From positions 977,765 through 1,041,764 of the forward strand of contig CAJNDS010002168.1 of the NCBI GenBank assembly GCA_905221605.1: DNA of 64,000 nt. Reading direction: 5' to 3'. The notes beneath the pieces are model-generated. The model had not been told where the DNA came from and searched no databases. It was given only the letters and a program-made list of their open reading frames with translations. This document shows, piece by piece, positions 20,829 through 31,345 of the stretch. Position 1 is the first letter of the stretch. Each line of letters starts with the position of its first letter. This DNA comes from Symbiodinium natans. Taxonomy: Eukaryota; Sar; Dinophyceae; Suessiales; Symbiodiniaceae. Made by a program: the position numbers and the translations under genes.

Positions 20829-21269
20829 TAGCATCCGGCAGATCGCGCATAGCCCTACCACTTTTCACCCTTAGGCCCTGAACCCCTAAAAGCCCCACTC
20901 CCTCAACCTCTACACCCGCTGCACTACTCTAAAATCCCCAAAACCCCAAACCAAAACATCTTGTAAACCTCAGAAACCGAACCCTAAACACCCCCCCCGC
21001 CCCCCCAAAGCTGTAGCGCCTACTTCCTGGTACGGCACGCGGAGTGCCGGGAGGCCCTCGAGCTCCTTGGGCCCTCGGTATACGGAGGGGTTTAGGGTTC
21101 AGGGTTCAGGGTTCAGGGTTTAGGGTTTAGGGTTTAGGGTTTAGGGTTTAGGGTTTAGGGTTTAGGGTTTAGGGTTTAGGGTTTAGGGTTTAGGGTTTAG
21201 GGCGATGCTGTGAGACGGCTGAAGGTGGGGGGATTTTTGAAGTGGCTTTAGAGATGGTTTAGGGGGCTT

Positions 21270-21381
21270 GAAGGTTCAGGGGTAGTAAGAAGTACGGTTA
21301 AAAGTGCCCGTCATATGGTTCTAACCAGTCCTGTTTACAGCTACCTTCCTTATAACCCCTTGTAACTACCCATGAACCTCC
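21270..21381. mobile_element. Foldback element, GGAGGTTCATGGGTAGTTA family
   Basis: The left end AAGGTTCAGGGGTAGTAAGA is mirrored by the right end TAACTACCCATGAACCTCC. The copy is about 112 bp. Confidence 0.65.
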
Positions 21382-21559
21382 AGAAGTAGGGGTTACTTAT
21401 AGCATGGGTTCAGGGTTGGCTGAGGAACCCTCAACCATAAACCCGAAACCCAAAATCAGGGTGTTCTACGGGCCGATCTCTCTTGGACTGACCCCAGCCA
21501 GAACTCTTGCAAAGCTGTGCAGGATTTGAGGTTTAAGGGTTTAGGGCTTTTATGTTTTA

Positions 21560-21715
21560 ACCCTCTCTCTTTCTCTTTCTCTTTCTCTTTCTCTGTCTCT
21601 TTCTCTGTCTCTTTCTCTGTCTCTTTCTCTTCATATTTGTCTTTCTCTCTCTCTCTTTCTCTTTCTCTCCCTCTCTCTCTCTCTCTTCTCTCTCCCTCTC
21701 TCTCCCTCTCTCCCT
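21560..21715 (+). repeat. CTTTCT/CTCT polypyrimidine tract
   Basis: About 155 bp consist almost wholly of C and T on the plus strand (CTTTCTCTTTCT and CTCTCTCT units). Open frames on both strands here (21456-21882) are low-complexity products (poly Ser-Phe-Leu, or Arg-Glu-Lys on the other strand) and not genes. Confidence 0.93.
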
Positions 21716-22311
21716 TTCTTCCTCTTCCGCTTCTGCCAGCACGGCGCCTCCCAAAAGTATCTCGAGTCGTTGCCGTGCCCAGCCCATCAGGTCGACCTCC
21801 TGCTGCGGGGCAGAGGGAGAAGGTGAGGTGCAGCAAAACGAGTGGAGGGTTTGGGATGTTAACCCTAAAACCTAAACCCTAAACCCTAAACCCTGAACCA
21901 CTTCAGGGATTTCAGTTGGCCCTAAACCCTAAACCCTAAACCCTAAACCCTAAACGCGTTGAAGGCCAGGCCTCCCAGCAGCCATGCGCCACGGATCCTG
22001 GGCCGTGACGGGGGTCCAGGCAGGGGGGGAGCTAGCGAGGGGGCCTTTAGGGAAGCTTGGGGTTTGAGGGGTTTAGGGTTTAGGGTTTAGGGTTTAGGGT
22101 TTAGGGTTTAGGGTTTAGGGTTTCGAGTTTAGAATCTAAACCCTAAACCCATTCAGCAGCAAAAGGCCAGTCATGTAATGCCTGGCAACCTCCAGGCAGC
22201 CCTTGTACCCGCTGACCCTTAGAGAAATGGAGCGCAAACCGCATCGAGAACTTGCCGGTTGCCTTCGCAGCACCGATCCCTTTCAAGTTCGCCCGGGCTG
22301 GTCGGACGTCC

Positions 22312-22423
22312 CCTAAACCCTAAACCCTAAACCCTAAACCCTAAACCCTAAACCCTAAACCCTAAACCCTAAACCCTAAACCCTAAACCCTAAACCCTAA
22401 ACCCTAACCCTAAACCCTAAACT
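22312..22423 (-). repeat. Clean CCCTAAA array
   Basis: About 16 nearly perfect units on the minus sense, with one CCCTAACCC slip near the right end. Confidence 0.93.
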
Positions 22424-23999
22424 GCACACGGTCGGAGTGCTCTCTCCAGGCTCTGCCGTGGCACGTCTAGTTACAACCCTCGTCTAGCACAACCCAGATG
22501 TTCTCCTCGTCCGCCAGGGGGTCCACGAGCCTCAAATCTCGGCTCTGGGACCGTCGGTGCTGTGGCCTATCCCAAAGCCCTAAACCCTAAACCCTAAACC
22601 CTAAACCCTAAACCCTAAACCCTAAACCCTAAACCTTGCACCCGAAACCCTAAACCCTAAACCTTGAACCCCCCCAACGCCCTACGGGCCCAGGGTTTAC
22701 GGTGCTGGGCTTTGAGGGTTTGAGGGGTTGGGGTTTGCGGATGAAGGATACCCCCTATATAGGGTTCAGGGTTTTGGGTTTAGGGTTTAGGGTTCAGGGT
22801 TCAGGGTTCAGGGTTTAGGGTTTAGGGTTTAGGGTTTTGGGTTTAGGGTTTAGGGCTTAGGGTTTAGGATTTAGGGTTTAGGGTTTAGGGTATAACTCCT
22901 TGACCCTTTAATCTAAACAGACCTAAAACCCGGAAAGCCCTAAAGCCTGTAACATAAAACCATGTACTCCAAAAAAACCTTACAAACCCTAAAACCCTAA
23001 AACTCAACACAGAAGCTAAAGCCCAAAAACCAGTTAAAAGCTTAAAAGCCCCTATTAGCCTTCAAAAGCCCTAAACCCCCAGAAAAACCTTCGAAACCCC
23101 ATCACCCTGAAACTCTAAATGCCCCAAAATCCTAGAAGCCTAAACAATCGAAACCCTAAACCCCACTGTTGACCATGGAACCGCAAAACCTTCAAAACCC
23201 TGAAACGCCTTAAATCCCTAAGCCCCAAAACCCGAAAAACCCAAAAAATGCCCTGCAAGAACTCCTAGGAAAACCCGAAACTGGACCTAAACACCCTGAA
23301 GCCCTAAAACCTGTGAAGCTGCAGAAAGCCTCCTCCCTAAAACCCCTTAACCCTGAAAAACCCTAAACCCTAAACCCAAAACCCTCTAACAACCCTAGCA
23401 CCTTTAAGACCCTGAAACCTGTAAAACCTCTAGATCCCCAAAACCCAAAATCTCACAAACCCCACCCTCTTTGGGGCCCCTCGCACTGCGGTGGAGGGTT
23501 TAGGGTTTAGGGTTTAGGGTTTAGGGTTTAGGGTTTAGGGTTTAGGGTTTAGGGTTTAGGGTTTAGGGTTTAGGGTTTAGGGTTTAGGGACCCTTATTTG
23601 AGAGAGCTCTCAGAGCTCTCCAAAAGCCTTCGGGGCCAGGCCTCGCAGAGACTGGGAGTTGGGAGCCGCGGGCCGCGGCAACTGATGCACCTCCGGCTCA
23701 GGGTTTCATAGGATTTTGGTGGGGCTTGAGGGCTTCAAGGTTCAGGGTTTAGGGTTTAGGGTTTAGGGTTTAGGGTTTCGGGTTTAGGGGCGCTGAGGAT
23801 TTATGAGGGTTTGGAGTATGTATTTTGGGGAGTTTTTGGGTTTTACGGTCTCGGAGTTTTAGTAGGGTTTTATAGGTCTTATAGGGTTTTGGGTTGTTTT
23901 TGTTGTTTTTTGTTTTCTTCTGTTTTGAGTGGCTAGTTTTAAGGGTTGTTAGTGTTAGGGTTTTTAGGATTTTCAGAGTTTGGGTGTTTTGGCTGTAGG

Positions 24000-24110
24000 T
24001 TGGGATGTTCCCCCTTAAACTAACTGTTCTTAATAGGGATTATCATCGGGGGTACTATATAATAGGGTATACGATACCCTATTATTGTTAGTATAAGGGG
24101 GCACATCCCA
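24000..24110. mobile_element. Foldback element, TTGGGATGTTCCCCC family, copy 4
   Basis: TTGGGATGTTCCCCCTTAAA at the left and GTATAAGGGGGCACATCCCA at the right flank a 111 bp copy. The centre is longer and holds GGGTACTATATAATAGGG. Confidence 0.8.
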
Positions 24111-24325
24111 GGGGCTTAAGGGTTTAGGGTTTAGGGTGCTAGGGCTTCAGGGTTTCAGGGCTTAGAGTTCTAGGGCTTAAGGCTTAGGGCTTAGGGTTTC
24201 ATAGGATTTAGGGGAGGGGGGTTAGGCTTTCAAGGTGTTTTGTTCGTCAGGATTCGCGCGCGTGCGAGGCGCGTTCACCTTCCAGAGGTGAAACGCGCAC
24301 CCTTTCTGCGTTGTTCTGGGACTCG

Positions 24326-24424
24326 TAGGTTCATGGGTAGCTATAAGTAGGGTTAGAAGCACCCTAAATAAGGTAACTCTAGTTACCTTACTTATAACCC
24401 CACTTAGAACTGCCCTTGAACCTC
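24326..24424. mobile_element. Foldback element, GGAGGTTCATGGGTAGTTA family
   Basis: GTAGGTTCATGGGTAGCTAT at the left pairs with the right end AACTGCCCTTGAACCTCC. The centre has the palindrome-like GTAACTCTAGTTAC. Confidence 0.72.
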
Positions 24425-25073
24425 CGGCACGACGTTGCCCCACCCCACCACCACCAGCAATCCCTCTCTGTGAGCTGTTCTGGTACCGGACGTTGCTCCA
24501 CCACCACCACTGGGTCGAAGCCCATCCTCCCCTACCATCATTGACCTTGAACCCTAAGCCCTAAACCCTAAACCCTGAACCCTGAACCCTAAACCCTAAA
24601 CCCTAAACCCTAAACCCTCAACATCTTCATCCTCTTGGCCCATCCCACGACTTTCCCCAGCACCAGCTTCTGCCTCCACCGCCTTCACTCACCCCCGGCA
24701 AGGCTTGGCTTCATCACCCTCCCAAGGTTGTCTTGCACCAGCCACCGCGGTTTAGGGTTTAGGGTTTAGGGTTTAGGGTTTAGGGTTTAGGGTTTGGGGT
24801 TTGGGGTTTGGGGGTTTAGGGGTTTAGGGGTTTAGGGGTTTAGGGTAGGGTTGAGGCTTAAGGTCTGTAGGGCTTAAGGCTTAGGGCTGGTTTGGTAGGC
24901 CTGGGGTTTTGGGTTTGGGGGCTTTGGGGGTTTCGGGTTTTGGGGCTGTGGGGGCTTGAGGTTTCATAAGGCTTTCGGGCTTAGACAATCAGGTGGGGCG
25001 GGCCAGTTACGGGCAGCAGCGAACCGGATCACGGGCACGACTCCGATTCAATGTCACCGCGAATTTGGGGGTT

Positions 25074-25206
25074 CCGGGTTTAGGGTTTAGGGTTTAGGGT
25101 TTAGGGTTTAGGGTTTAGGGTTTAGGGTTTAGGGTTTAGGGTTTAGGGTTTAGGGTTTAGGGTTTAGGGTTTAGGGTTTAGGGTTTAGGGTTTAGGGTTT
25201 AGGGTC
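25074..25206 (+). repeat. Clean TTTAGGG array
   Basis: About 19 perfect heptamers without a slip make this one of the purest arrays in the window. Confidence 0.95.
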
Positions 25207-25388
25207 ATACCTCAGCACAATCGAAAACCCCCAAAAGAAACACGGCCACGGCCTCCAACGCGGAGCTCTGCTGCTCCTCCGCCGGCTTCGGAGCGCAGCG
25301 ACCTCTCCGCGAACCGGATAGGGTTTAGGGTTTAGGGCTTAGGGCTTAGGGCTTAGGGTTTAGGGTTTAGGGTTTAGGGTTTAGGGTT

Positions 25389-25504
25389 CCTTAAGAACCC
25401 AAAACCTACTTGTTTGTAGGTTCCTATTCTAGAATCCTATTCTAGAACCCTTATAGGGTTCTTGGGCAGCCTACCAAAAAAGGCAGGCTCTGGGGTTCTT
25501 AAGG
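25389..25504. mobile_element. Foldback element with CCTTAAGAACCC ends
   Basis: CCTTAAGAACCC at the left is exactly mirrored by GGGTTCTTAAGG at the right. Inside are two ATTCCTATTCTAGAA-like units and a second inverted pair (CCTATTCTAG and GGGTTCTTGG). It abuts a telomeric array. Only one copy is in the window, so mobile origin is inferred from structure alone. Confidence 0.45.
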
Positions 25505-25804
25505 TTGGGTTGATTCAGGGGCGTCTCAGGAAGCCGTTCAGGCCCCCAGATTCACATCACAAAACAATCCTGTGTACTTCTTCGGATCTTGGACGATGCT
25601 CGGGGATAATTGTCTAGAGGAAACTCACAGGGTTAGATCTGCCTCCATCCTTCCTTAGCCGGGTCTCGTAGCCAGAAAATTCCTAGAATTGTTGAGAGTA
25701 CCCCAATTAAGTGCCCCCTAAGTGATCAAGCCAGATGTTCCCAATGAGCTGAACACTGAGGTTTTTGCGCAACTACAAAAGAAGAGAGAAAAGGCGAACC
25801 TCTT

Positions 25805-25919
25805 GGAGGTTCATGGGTAGTTCTAACTGGAGTGATTCTAGTGGGATAACTGGAATGATAAGTGATATTATGCCCTTATTAGGTACTTATAACCCTACTT
25901 CTAACTGCCCATGAACCTT
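25805..25919. mobile_element. Foldback element, GGAGGTTCATGGGTAGTTA family, best copy
   Basis: GGAGGTTCATGGGTAGTTCT at the left pairs with the right end TCTAACTGCCCATGAACCT. The 115 bp copy has the clearest ends of the family. Confidence 0.78.
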
Positions 25920-26025
25920 CACCTTCGTCGTCACGGCCAGCAGCGCGGGGAGGTGGCTGGCAGCGTCTCCCAGCGAGTGGCCGGTTTAGAGCCCGGGTAA
26001 GGCTCAGGGTTTGAGAGTTGGTGCC

Positions 26026-26109
26026 TTCCGAATTTCGGGGTACCTTACTGGGGGTCCCTATTATTCCTACTACTTGGCTATTTTGGGGGTCCCCTATTTT
26101 CGAAAAACC
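26026..26109. mobile_element. Foldback element, TTTTCGAAAATAGGGG family
   Basis: TTCCGAATTTCGGGGTACCT at the left and GGTCCCCTATTTTCGAAAAA at the right match the family. A 73-codon frame crosses it and is not considered a gene. Confidence 0.65.
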
Positions 26110-26582
26110 GCCATTTGGGGCAGGGGTTATATAGAATTCAGCGCTTTGGGTTTGCAGGTCTTGGTAGGGCTTATTCGGGCTTTGTGCAGGGTTGCCTGCT
26201 TGGGCAACTGCATTAGCAAGGTCTCAACATGAAACCGAACGCGTCTACGACACACCGAGTCCGAAATGAAGCAACCAAGCGTCACAGACCCTCCCCGCCG
26301 CGAACCCTGAACACCCCTAAACCCGAAACCCTAAATCCTAAACCGTAAACCCTAAACCCTAAACCCTAAACTCTAAACTCTAAACCCTAAACCCTAAACC
26401 CTAAACCCTAAACCCTAAACCCTAAACCCCATAACAGGGCGAAGCCCAAAACTACGCCGAAATCGTGGCGCCATGTCGAGCTGCACAAGTTGCGGTCCTT
26501 TGTTTGTGGGGTCCCCAACGACGAGGCGCCGTCACAGGAAACCCATACCGGTGTCGGGTTTAGGGTTTAGGGTTTAGGGTTT

Positions 26583-26616
<34 letters not shown>

Positions 26617-27167
26617 TAGGGTTTAGGGTTTAGGGTTTGGGGCGGATAAACTCTCCGGCCAACAAGACGCCCCTTGCCTCTTGTGATACCGCCAGTCCGC
26701 CTCAGAAAGGGTTTAGGCTTCAGGGCTTAGGGCTCAGGGTTGAGGGCTGAAGGTTGATTGCTTTTATTTGGTGGCAAAAGACGAACCAATCGTGTTTGCA
26801 ATGCACTTATATTGGCTTAGGGCGCCATCGGGCGCCCTGAACCCCCTACGCCACGCCATTCCCCCTTATCATCAAGGCATGCCTATACCTGGAACGGAAT
26901 CGGGAATCTTCCTCAGTCGATTTAAGGGGTTTGGTCTCTTGCAAAGGCTTGGGTTTAGGGTTTAGGGTTTAGGGTTTAGGGTTTAGGGCTTAGGGTTTAG
27001 GGTTTAGGGTTCAGGGGTTAGGGTTCAGGATTTAGATTTTAAGGACCCAGCACTGAGGGCTTAGGGTCTATCTCTGTCCCAAGCCCAGCACCCTTGGTCA
27101 CGAGTGGAAGCCGGATGCCGCAACTCAAACCCTGAACCCTACGGCCTCACCTGAGAGTGGCATAATA

Positions 27168-27262
27168 TAGGGGTCGGAATAGTTACTAACAATATTTCTC
27201 ATGGTCACTCAAAATTATACTATAATATCCACCAAAACCCAATTCTAATTTTTAAGGGTCCT
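27168..27262. mobile_element. Foldback element, AGGGGTCGGAATAATTACTA family
   Basis: TAGGGGTCGGAATAGTTACT at the left pairs with ATTCTAATTTTTAAGGGTCCT at the right. It is a second copy of the element at 18129, with a different, AT-rich centre. Confidence 0.62.
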
Positions 27263-29177
27263 ATATGAAGCTTCCCTACGGCTGCTTGAGTTCAGGGTTT
27301 AGGATTCGGGGTTGAGGGTTTAACCTCCCAAGCCAGACTCGAAACCCTAAACCCTAAACCCTAAGCCCTAAACCCTAAAGCCTAAACCCTAAACCCAGCC
27401 AAGTCTCCTTCTGGCAGCTGCCGCTGCAATAGCTCACTGCCCGGCACTGCCCGCACCGCAGGGCCCGGATCAACGGCTGGCCACCTTGGGCGAAACGCCG
27501 AGGGCGCATAGAGTCGAAGATTCTATGATATCACAGAGAACAAATTCTAGTGCAACATCATGTTTAATGCGTACCATTCAGATGTACCCCATAAACCCTA
27601 AACCAGCTACCAGAAATAGGCTATCCTGGTGGGTTTAAGGGACTTCCGGACATCGGCTGTTCATCAGGGTTCAAGAACTAGGCTCGGCGTGTTTAGGTCG
27701 CCCCCCACCCCCCCCCCCCCCCCCCCCCCCCACGCCACGCTTAAACACCGGGACCACCTAAAACCCAGACGCCCAGACGCCCAAACCCCAAATACAAACC
27801 CTAAACCCCAAACCTTACATAACACCCCCAAACTCCAAAACGTCCAAAACGCGAGAAGCCTAAACCCCAGCACACAAAATGCCCCAAACCACCTAAATCA
27901 CTAAAGCACACAGACACCCTTAGAACCTTAAACCACAGGACTTTAAAATACCCGAAACACCTACATCCCTAAACCACAAACACACCCTAAGCACTAAACC
28001 CAAAATCACGAAAACACCCTAAACCCGAAATCCTGAACCCCAACCCGAAACCAGAAACCATAAACCCCAAACCAAAAGAAAGTAAACCCTAGACCCCGAA
28101 TCATGAGGTACATCCTAAGCCTCAAATCACAGACCCCTAGACCCAAATCTCGAAGAACACCCGGACCCTTTGGCCCTAAACCCTAAACCCTAAACCCTAA
28201 ACCTAAACCCTAAACCCTAAACCCTAAACCCTAAACCCTAAACCCTAAACCCTAAACCCTAACCCTAACCCTAAACCCCAAACCCCAAGCCCCAAACCCT
28301 AAACCCTAAACCCTAAACCCTAAACCCCAACTCCTGAGCCCGGGGGCACCCCTGGCACTCTCCGGACGTGACGGAGATCTGGTCGTCCTCCTCCCAGCTG
28401 AGTGCCTAGGGAGGACCATGGTGCCCCCTTTTGGGGGGCTTGGCTTAGGAGGGTTTAGGGTTTAGGGTCTGGGGTTTAGGGTTTAGGGTCTAGGGTTTAG
28501 GGTTTAGGGTTTAGGGTTTCGGGCTTAGGGTTTAGGGTTTAGGGTTTGGGGCTTGGGGTTTCGGGTTTAGGGTTTAGGGTTTAGGGTTTGGGGTTTTAAT
28601 AGGCTTTAGAGTTTAGGGGGCTTTAGGGCTTTGGGGTTCTAGGGTTTCGGGTGTGGGGCTTTAGGATTTTGAGGGTTGAAGCCCCAAGGCAGAGCAAACT
28701 CGTGCTGTTCCCAGCCGGTTCCTTCAGCGTGCACAGCTCGGTGGAGAGGCCCTGAAGTAGGAAATGCAAGGATTTTGAGACTCAGTATGGGGGGGTCCTC
28801 CCGAAGCCCGAAGCCTCAATAAACGTTAACGCCCCAATATTTAGATCCTAAACCCAAAAGGGTTCCACGTGCTTGAACATGACCGTGCTGTCAACCCCCC
28901 CTTCCCAACCTCCCGATGCTCAATGCTAGTGGGGCAAACTTTGCTATTAGGGTGGGGAAATGGCAAAAGGCTTCAATACGTGGGGAGCGTCGTGTGGCTT
29001 TTGCTCCAAGTTCGGGTTCGGGTTAAGCCCGTTTAAGGCCTGAACCCGAACTTTCCGGCTTCTGGGCCGTAAACCCTAGACCCTAAAACCGAAACCCAAG
29101 AGGCCTGCGTGCACACACGCCAGATACCGCGGATGGATCTCGGATCCTGCGCGGCTGCAAGGTTTAGGGTGTATAGG

Positions 29178-29340
29178 TTGGCGTTCCCCCTTATGCTGAC
29201 AAGGTTTAGGGTTTAGGGTTTAGGGTCCAGGTTCAGGGTTTAGGGTTTAGGGCTTAGGGTTTGGGGTCCTAAATCGGGATTATGGTAGGGGGTACTATAA
29301 TCCCAGTCAGGACTGTTAGCATTAAATGGGAACATCCCAA
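29178..29340. mobile_element. Foldback element, TTGGGATGTTCCCCC family, split by telomeric DNA (copy 5)
   Basis: The left arm TTGGCGTTCCCCCTTATGCTGACA is followed, after 64 bp of telomere-like sequence, by the rest of the element (GTCCTAAATCGGGATTATGG...GGAACATCCCAA). With the insert removed the copy is 99 bp and collinear with the intact copies (CTAACA|GTCCTTAAT). The element was therefore present before the telomeric tract entered it. Confidence 0.85.
29202..29265 (+). repeat. Telomere-like tract inserted inside a foldback element
   Basis: 64 bp, mainly TTTAGGG with variants (TCCAGGTTCAGGG, CTTAGGG, TTTGGG), lie between bases that are adjacent in intact family members. No base of the host element appears lost and no clear target duplication is seen. 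Confidence 0.82.
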
Positions 29341-30209
29341 TCTATAGGGGTTAGGGTTTAAAGGTTTAAGGCTTCGGGCCTATTCACGGTCTACGGATTG
29401 CTCTTCTCCACGTGTGTTTGTGCTCCTCCCCCCCCCTTCCCCAATCTTCTCCCCCGCCCCATGGCTGAACCACGCAGGGGGGAAATACCATCCGGGCAGA
29501 GGAGGGGGCATGAACGCTGACAAATAAAAAAACCCTGAAGCCCTGAAGACTGAAAACCGAAAACCCTAAACCCCAAAGCCCCAAAACCTGAACCCCTAAA
29601 TCCCAAAACGCTAAAACCCAAAGCCGCAAAAACCCTAAAACCCTACAAAACCTCCAACCCCCCGACAAATACAACCTTAAAAACCCCTAAAACCCGAAAA
29701 ACATCTAAAACCCCAAAACCTCAAACCCCAAAAACACTCCCGAAAAAAAACCCTAAAAACCCTAAGCCCTAAAGTCTAAGCCGAGCCCTCCCGCCCACAA
29801 TCTGTGGCGGGCGAGGCTTGCCGAGCGTCAGCGAGCGCATGTCTCACTCGCGTCCCGAACCCTGTGAGGGTCGGCTCGCTGTGGATGCCTGTACGCATAC
29901 TGTTCAATACTATACTCAGACGATGTCCCACCCCCCCCCCCTGCCACCACCGAAATGCCGCTAGCCACCACCGAAAATGCTCTGACGATACCCCCCCCCC
30001 CCCCTTGCCTCTACCGACATGCTCTGGCGATATCCCCACCCCCTCCCTCCCTTGCCTCTACCGAAATGCTGTGGCGACAGTCCCCCCCTCTTGCTCTGGC
30101 GACATCCCCCACCCTTTTCATGGCCTCCCTGGCGACAGCCCCCGAGTTCAGGGTTCCTACCACAGAGGTTACGGGCTTTCTGCTGACTTTGTTGCTCTTT
30201 AGTAACACA
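29341..30209. other. C- and A-rich non-coding stretch
   Basis: This holds decayed CCCTAAA-like sequence (29520-29780) and several runs of 10 or more C (29931, 29991). Frames of 76-132 codons on both strands follow the low-complexity sequence and are not supported. The motif GCTCTGGCGACA, seen in the next block, first appears near 30011. Confidence 0.5.
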
Positions 30210-31345
30210 CGAAAACCGAGCACTTCGAGTCTATTCAGGTGCTTGCATGCGAAGACGAAGTGCTACTAGGGATGACACTCTCTTGGGCATGACTTCATTG
30301 CCAGCACCTAGACGGGTACAGGGGCTCCCCCACCCAAAACCAAACCGAGTGCTCTGGCGACACCCCCCAAAAAACAAAAAAAACCAAGCACACTCTCTTA
30401 GGCATGACTTCATTGCAAGCACCTAGAAGGGCACAGGGGTTCCCCCGCCCAAAACCAAACCGAGTGCTCTGGCGACACCCCCCCCAAAAAACGAAAAGAC
30501 CCAAGGACACTCTCTTAGGCATGACTTCATTGCAAGCACCTAGACGGGCACAGGGGTTCGCCCGCCCAAAACCAAACCGCGGGCCCATGCCAGGTCAAGG
30601 CGCAGGTGGTCGACCAGAAGAAGAAGATAGCCGCAGACTGCAGTCAAAGGAGCTGCAAGAAGCCAGGAAGGAAGAAGGCGGTGGCGCCCGTGGGCCCATG
30701 CCGGGTCAAGGCGCTGGCGGCCGACCGTTCATTCCAGAGGATCACAAGCAAGGCCCGCCATACCGTGACGAAGAACATCTGAGTGAGGAAGAGGCGCAAC
30801 GCAAGTACCGGGATTTCGTGCGAAGCTGGGCACGATTCGGACTCTCCCGAGTCTGCAAATCCTGCGGAACCTTGAGTCCAGCAAAGCATTGCCGACCAAC
30901 AGCTCCATCCCAGGTTCCGACTTGTCGGAACTGCCGCGAAAACAAGACCAAGTTCCGGCTGCCCCCCTTGCTGCCGGTACCGTTGACACTCCAGCAGCTC
31001 AAGCCCATCGAGCAACACCTTGAGTGCTCTGGCGACACCGCGCCCCCCCCCTCCAAAACAGAGCACTTCGAGTCTATCCAGGTCCTTGCACTCGAAGAGG
31101 AAGTGCAACTAGGGATGGCACTCTCTTGGGCATGACTTCATTGCAAGCACCAAGACGGGTACAGGGGTTCCCCCACCGAAAACCAAACCGGGTGCTCTGG
31201 CAAACAACCATAGGGCCCCCAAAGACGGGTTCAGGGCACTGGTCCATGCATGCCAAGACGAAGCTCAACTGGGGATGGCACTCTCTTGGGCATGACTTCA
31301 TTGCAAGCTCCTAGACGGGTACAGGGGTTCCCCGCCGAAAACCTC
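30210..31345 (+). repeat. Diverged repeat module, about 100-170 bp units
   Basis: A module containing GAGCACTTCGAGTCTAT, GCACTCGAAGACGAAGTG-like sequence, CTCTCTTGGGCATGACTTCA, CACCTAGACGGGTACAGGGG and GAGTGCTCTGGCGACACC recurs at about 30215-30370, 30385-30485, 30505-30590, 31025-31200 and 31245-31345. The coding-like segment 30593-31020 sits between the third and fourth copies. The copies look like duplicated edges of a mobile or amplified sequence. Confidence 0.75.
30593..31024 (+). CDS. Cys-rich, Helitron-associated-like fragment (DUF6570-like)
   Basis: Within a frame open from 30404 to 31135, this part reads as protein. A duplicated GPMPGQGAGGRP leads into an acidic, charged stretch (YRDEEHLSEEEAQRKYRDF) and then Cys pairs: CKSCGTLSPAKHC followed by CRNCRENK, then a Pro/Leu-rich PPLLPVPLTLQQLKPIEQHL. 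A CxxC...HC...CxxC core followed by 'P-x-P-L-x-x-L-x-x-x-E' resembles the region before the helicase in Helitron or PIF1-type elements, from memory of the family and not from a search. No helicase motif is present, so it would be an amino-terminal fragment or one exon. Downstream the frame runs into the repeat module. Confidence 0.45.

Larger units (their letters stand above)
18322..23999. repeat. Mosaic of TTTAGGG arrays and A/C-rich decayed repeat
   Basis: Forward arrays lie at about 18437-18545, 19396-19470, 19787-19866, 19941-20030, 20666-20749, 21087-21204, 22068-22131, 22760-22890, 23493-23590 and 23740-23790. Reverse arrays lie at 19152-19272, 20397-20440, 22312-22423 and 22574-22668. 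18660-19020, 20160-20290 and 22900-23460 are A- and C-rich sequence full of near-CCCTAAA words, evidently old minus-sense arrays in decay. No gene was recognised. Confidence 0.85.
24111..29177. repeat. Mosaic of TTTAGGG arrays and decayed repeat
   Basis: Forward arrays lie at about 24748-24848, 25074-25206, 25318-25388, 26556-26642, 26948-27035 and 28450-28596. Reverse arrays lie at 24551-24620, 26318-26432, 27343-27397 and 28164-28330. A run of more than 20 C lies at about 27709-27731. 27740-28160 is A/C-rich decayed repeat. The pieces at 25505-25800, 26440-26560, 26640-26950 and 28680-29160 are not repeat, but no coding signal was recognised. Confidence 0.85.

Noticed and set aside
21456-21882. 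Opposed 126- and 121-codon frames over the pyrimidine tract
   Set aside because: Low-complexity translation of a CTTTCT microsatellite on both strands.
30404-30590. Extension of the Cys-rich frame to its first ATG-like start
   Set aside because: This part is translation of the local repeat module and probably not part of the original protein.
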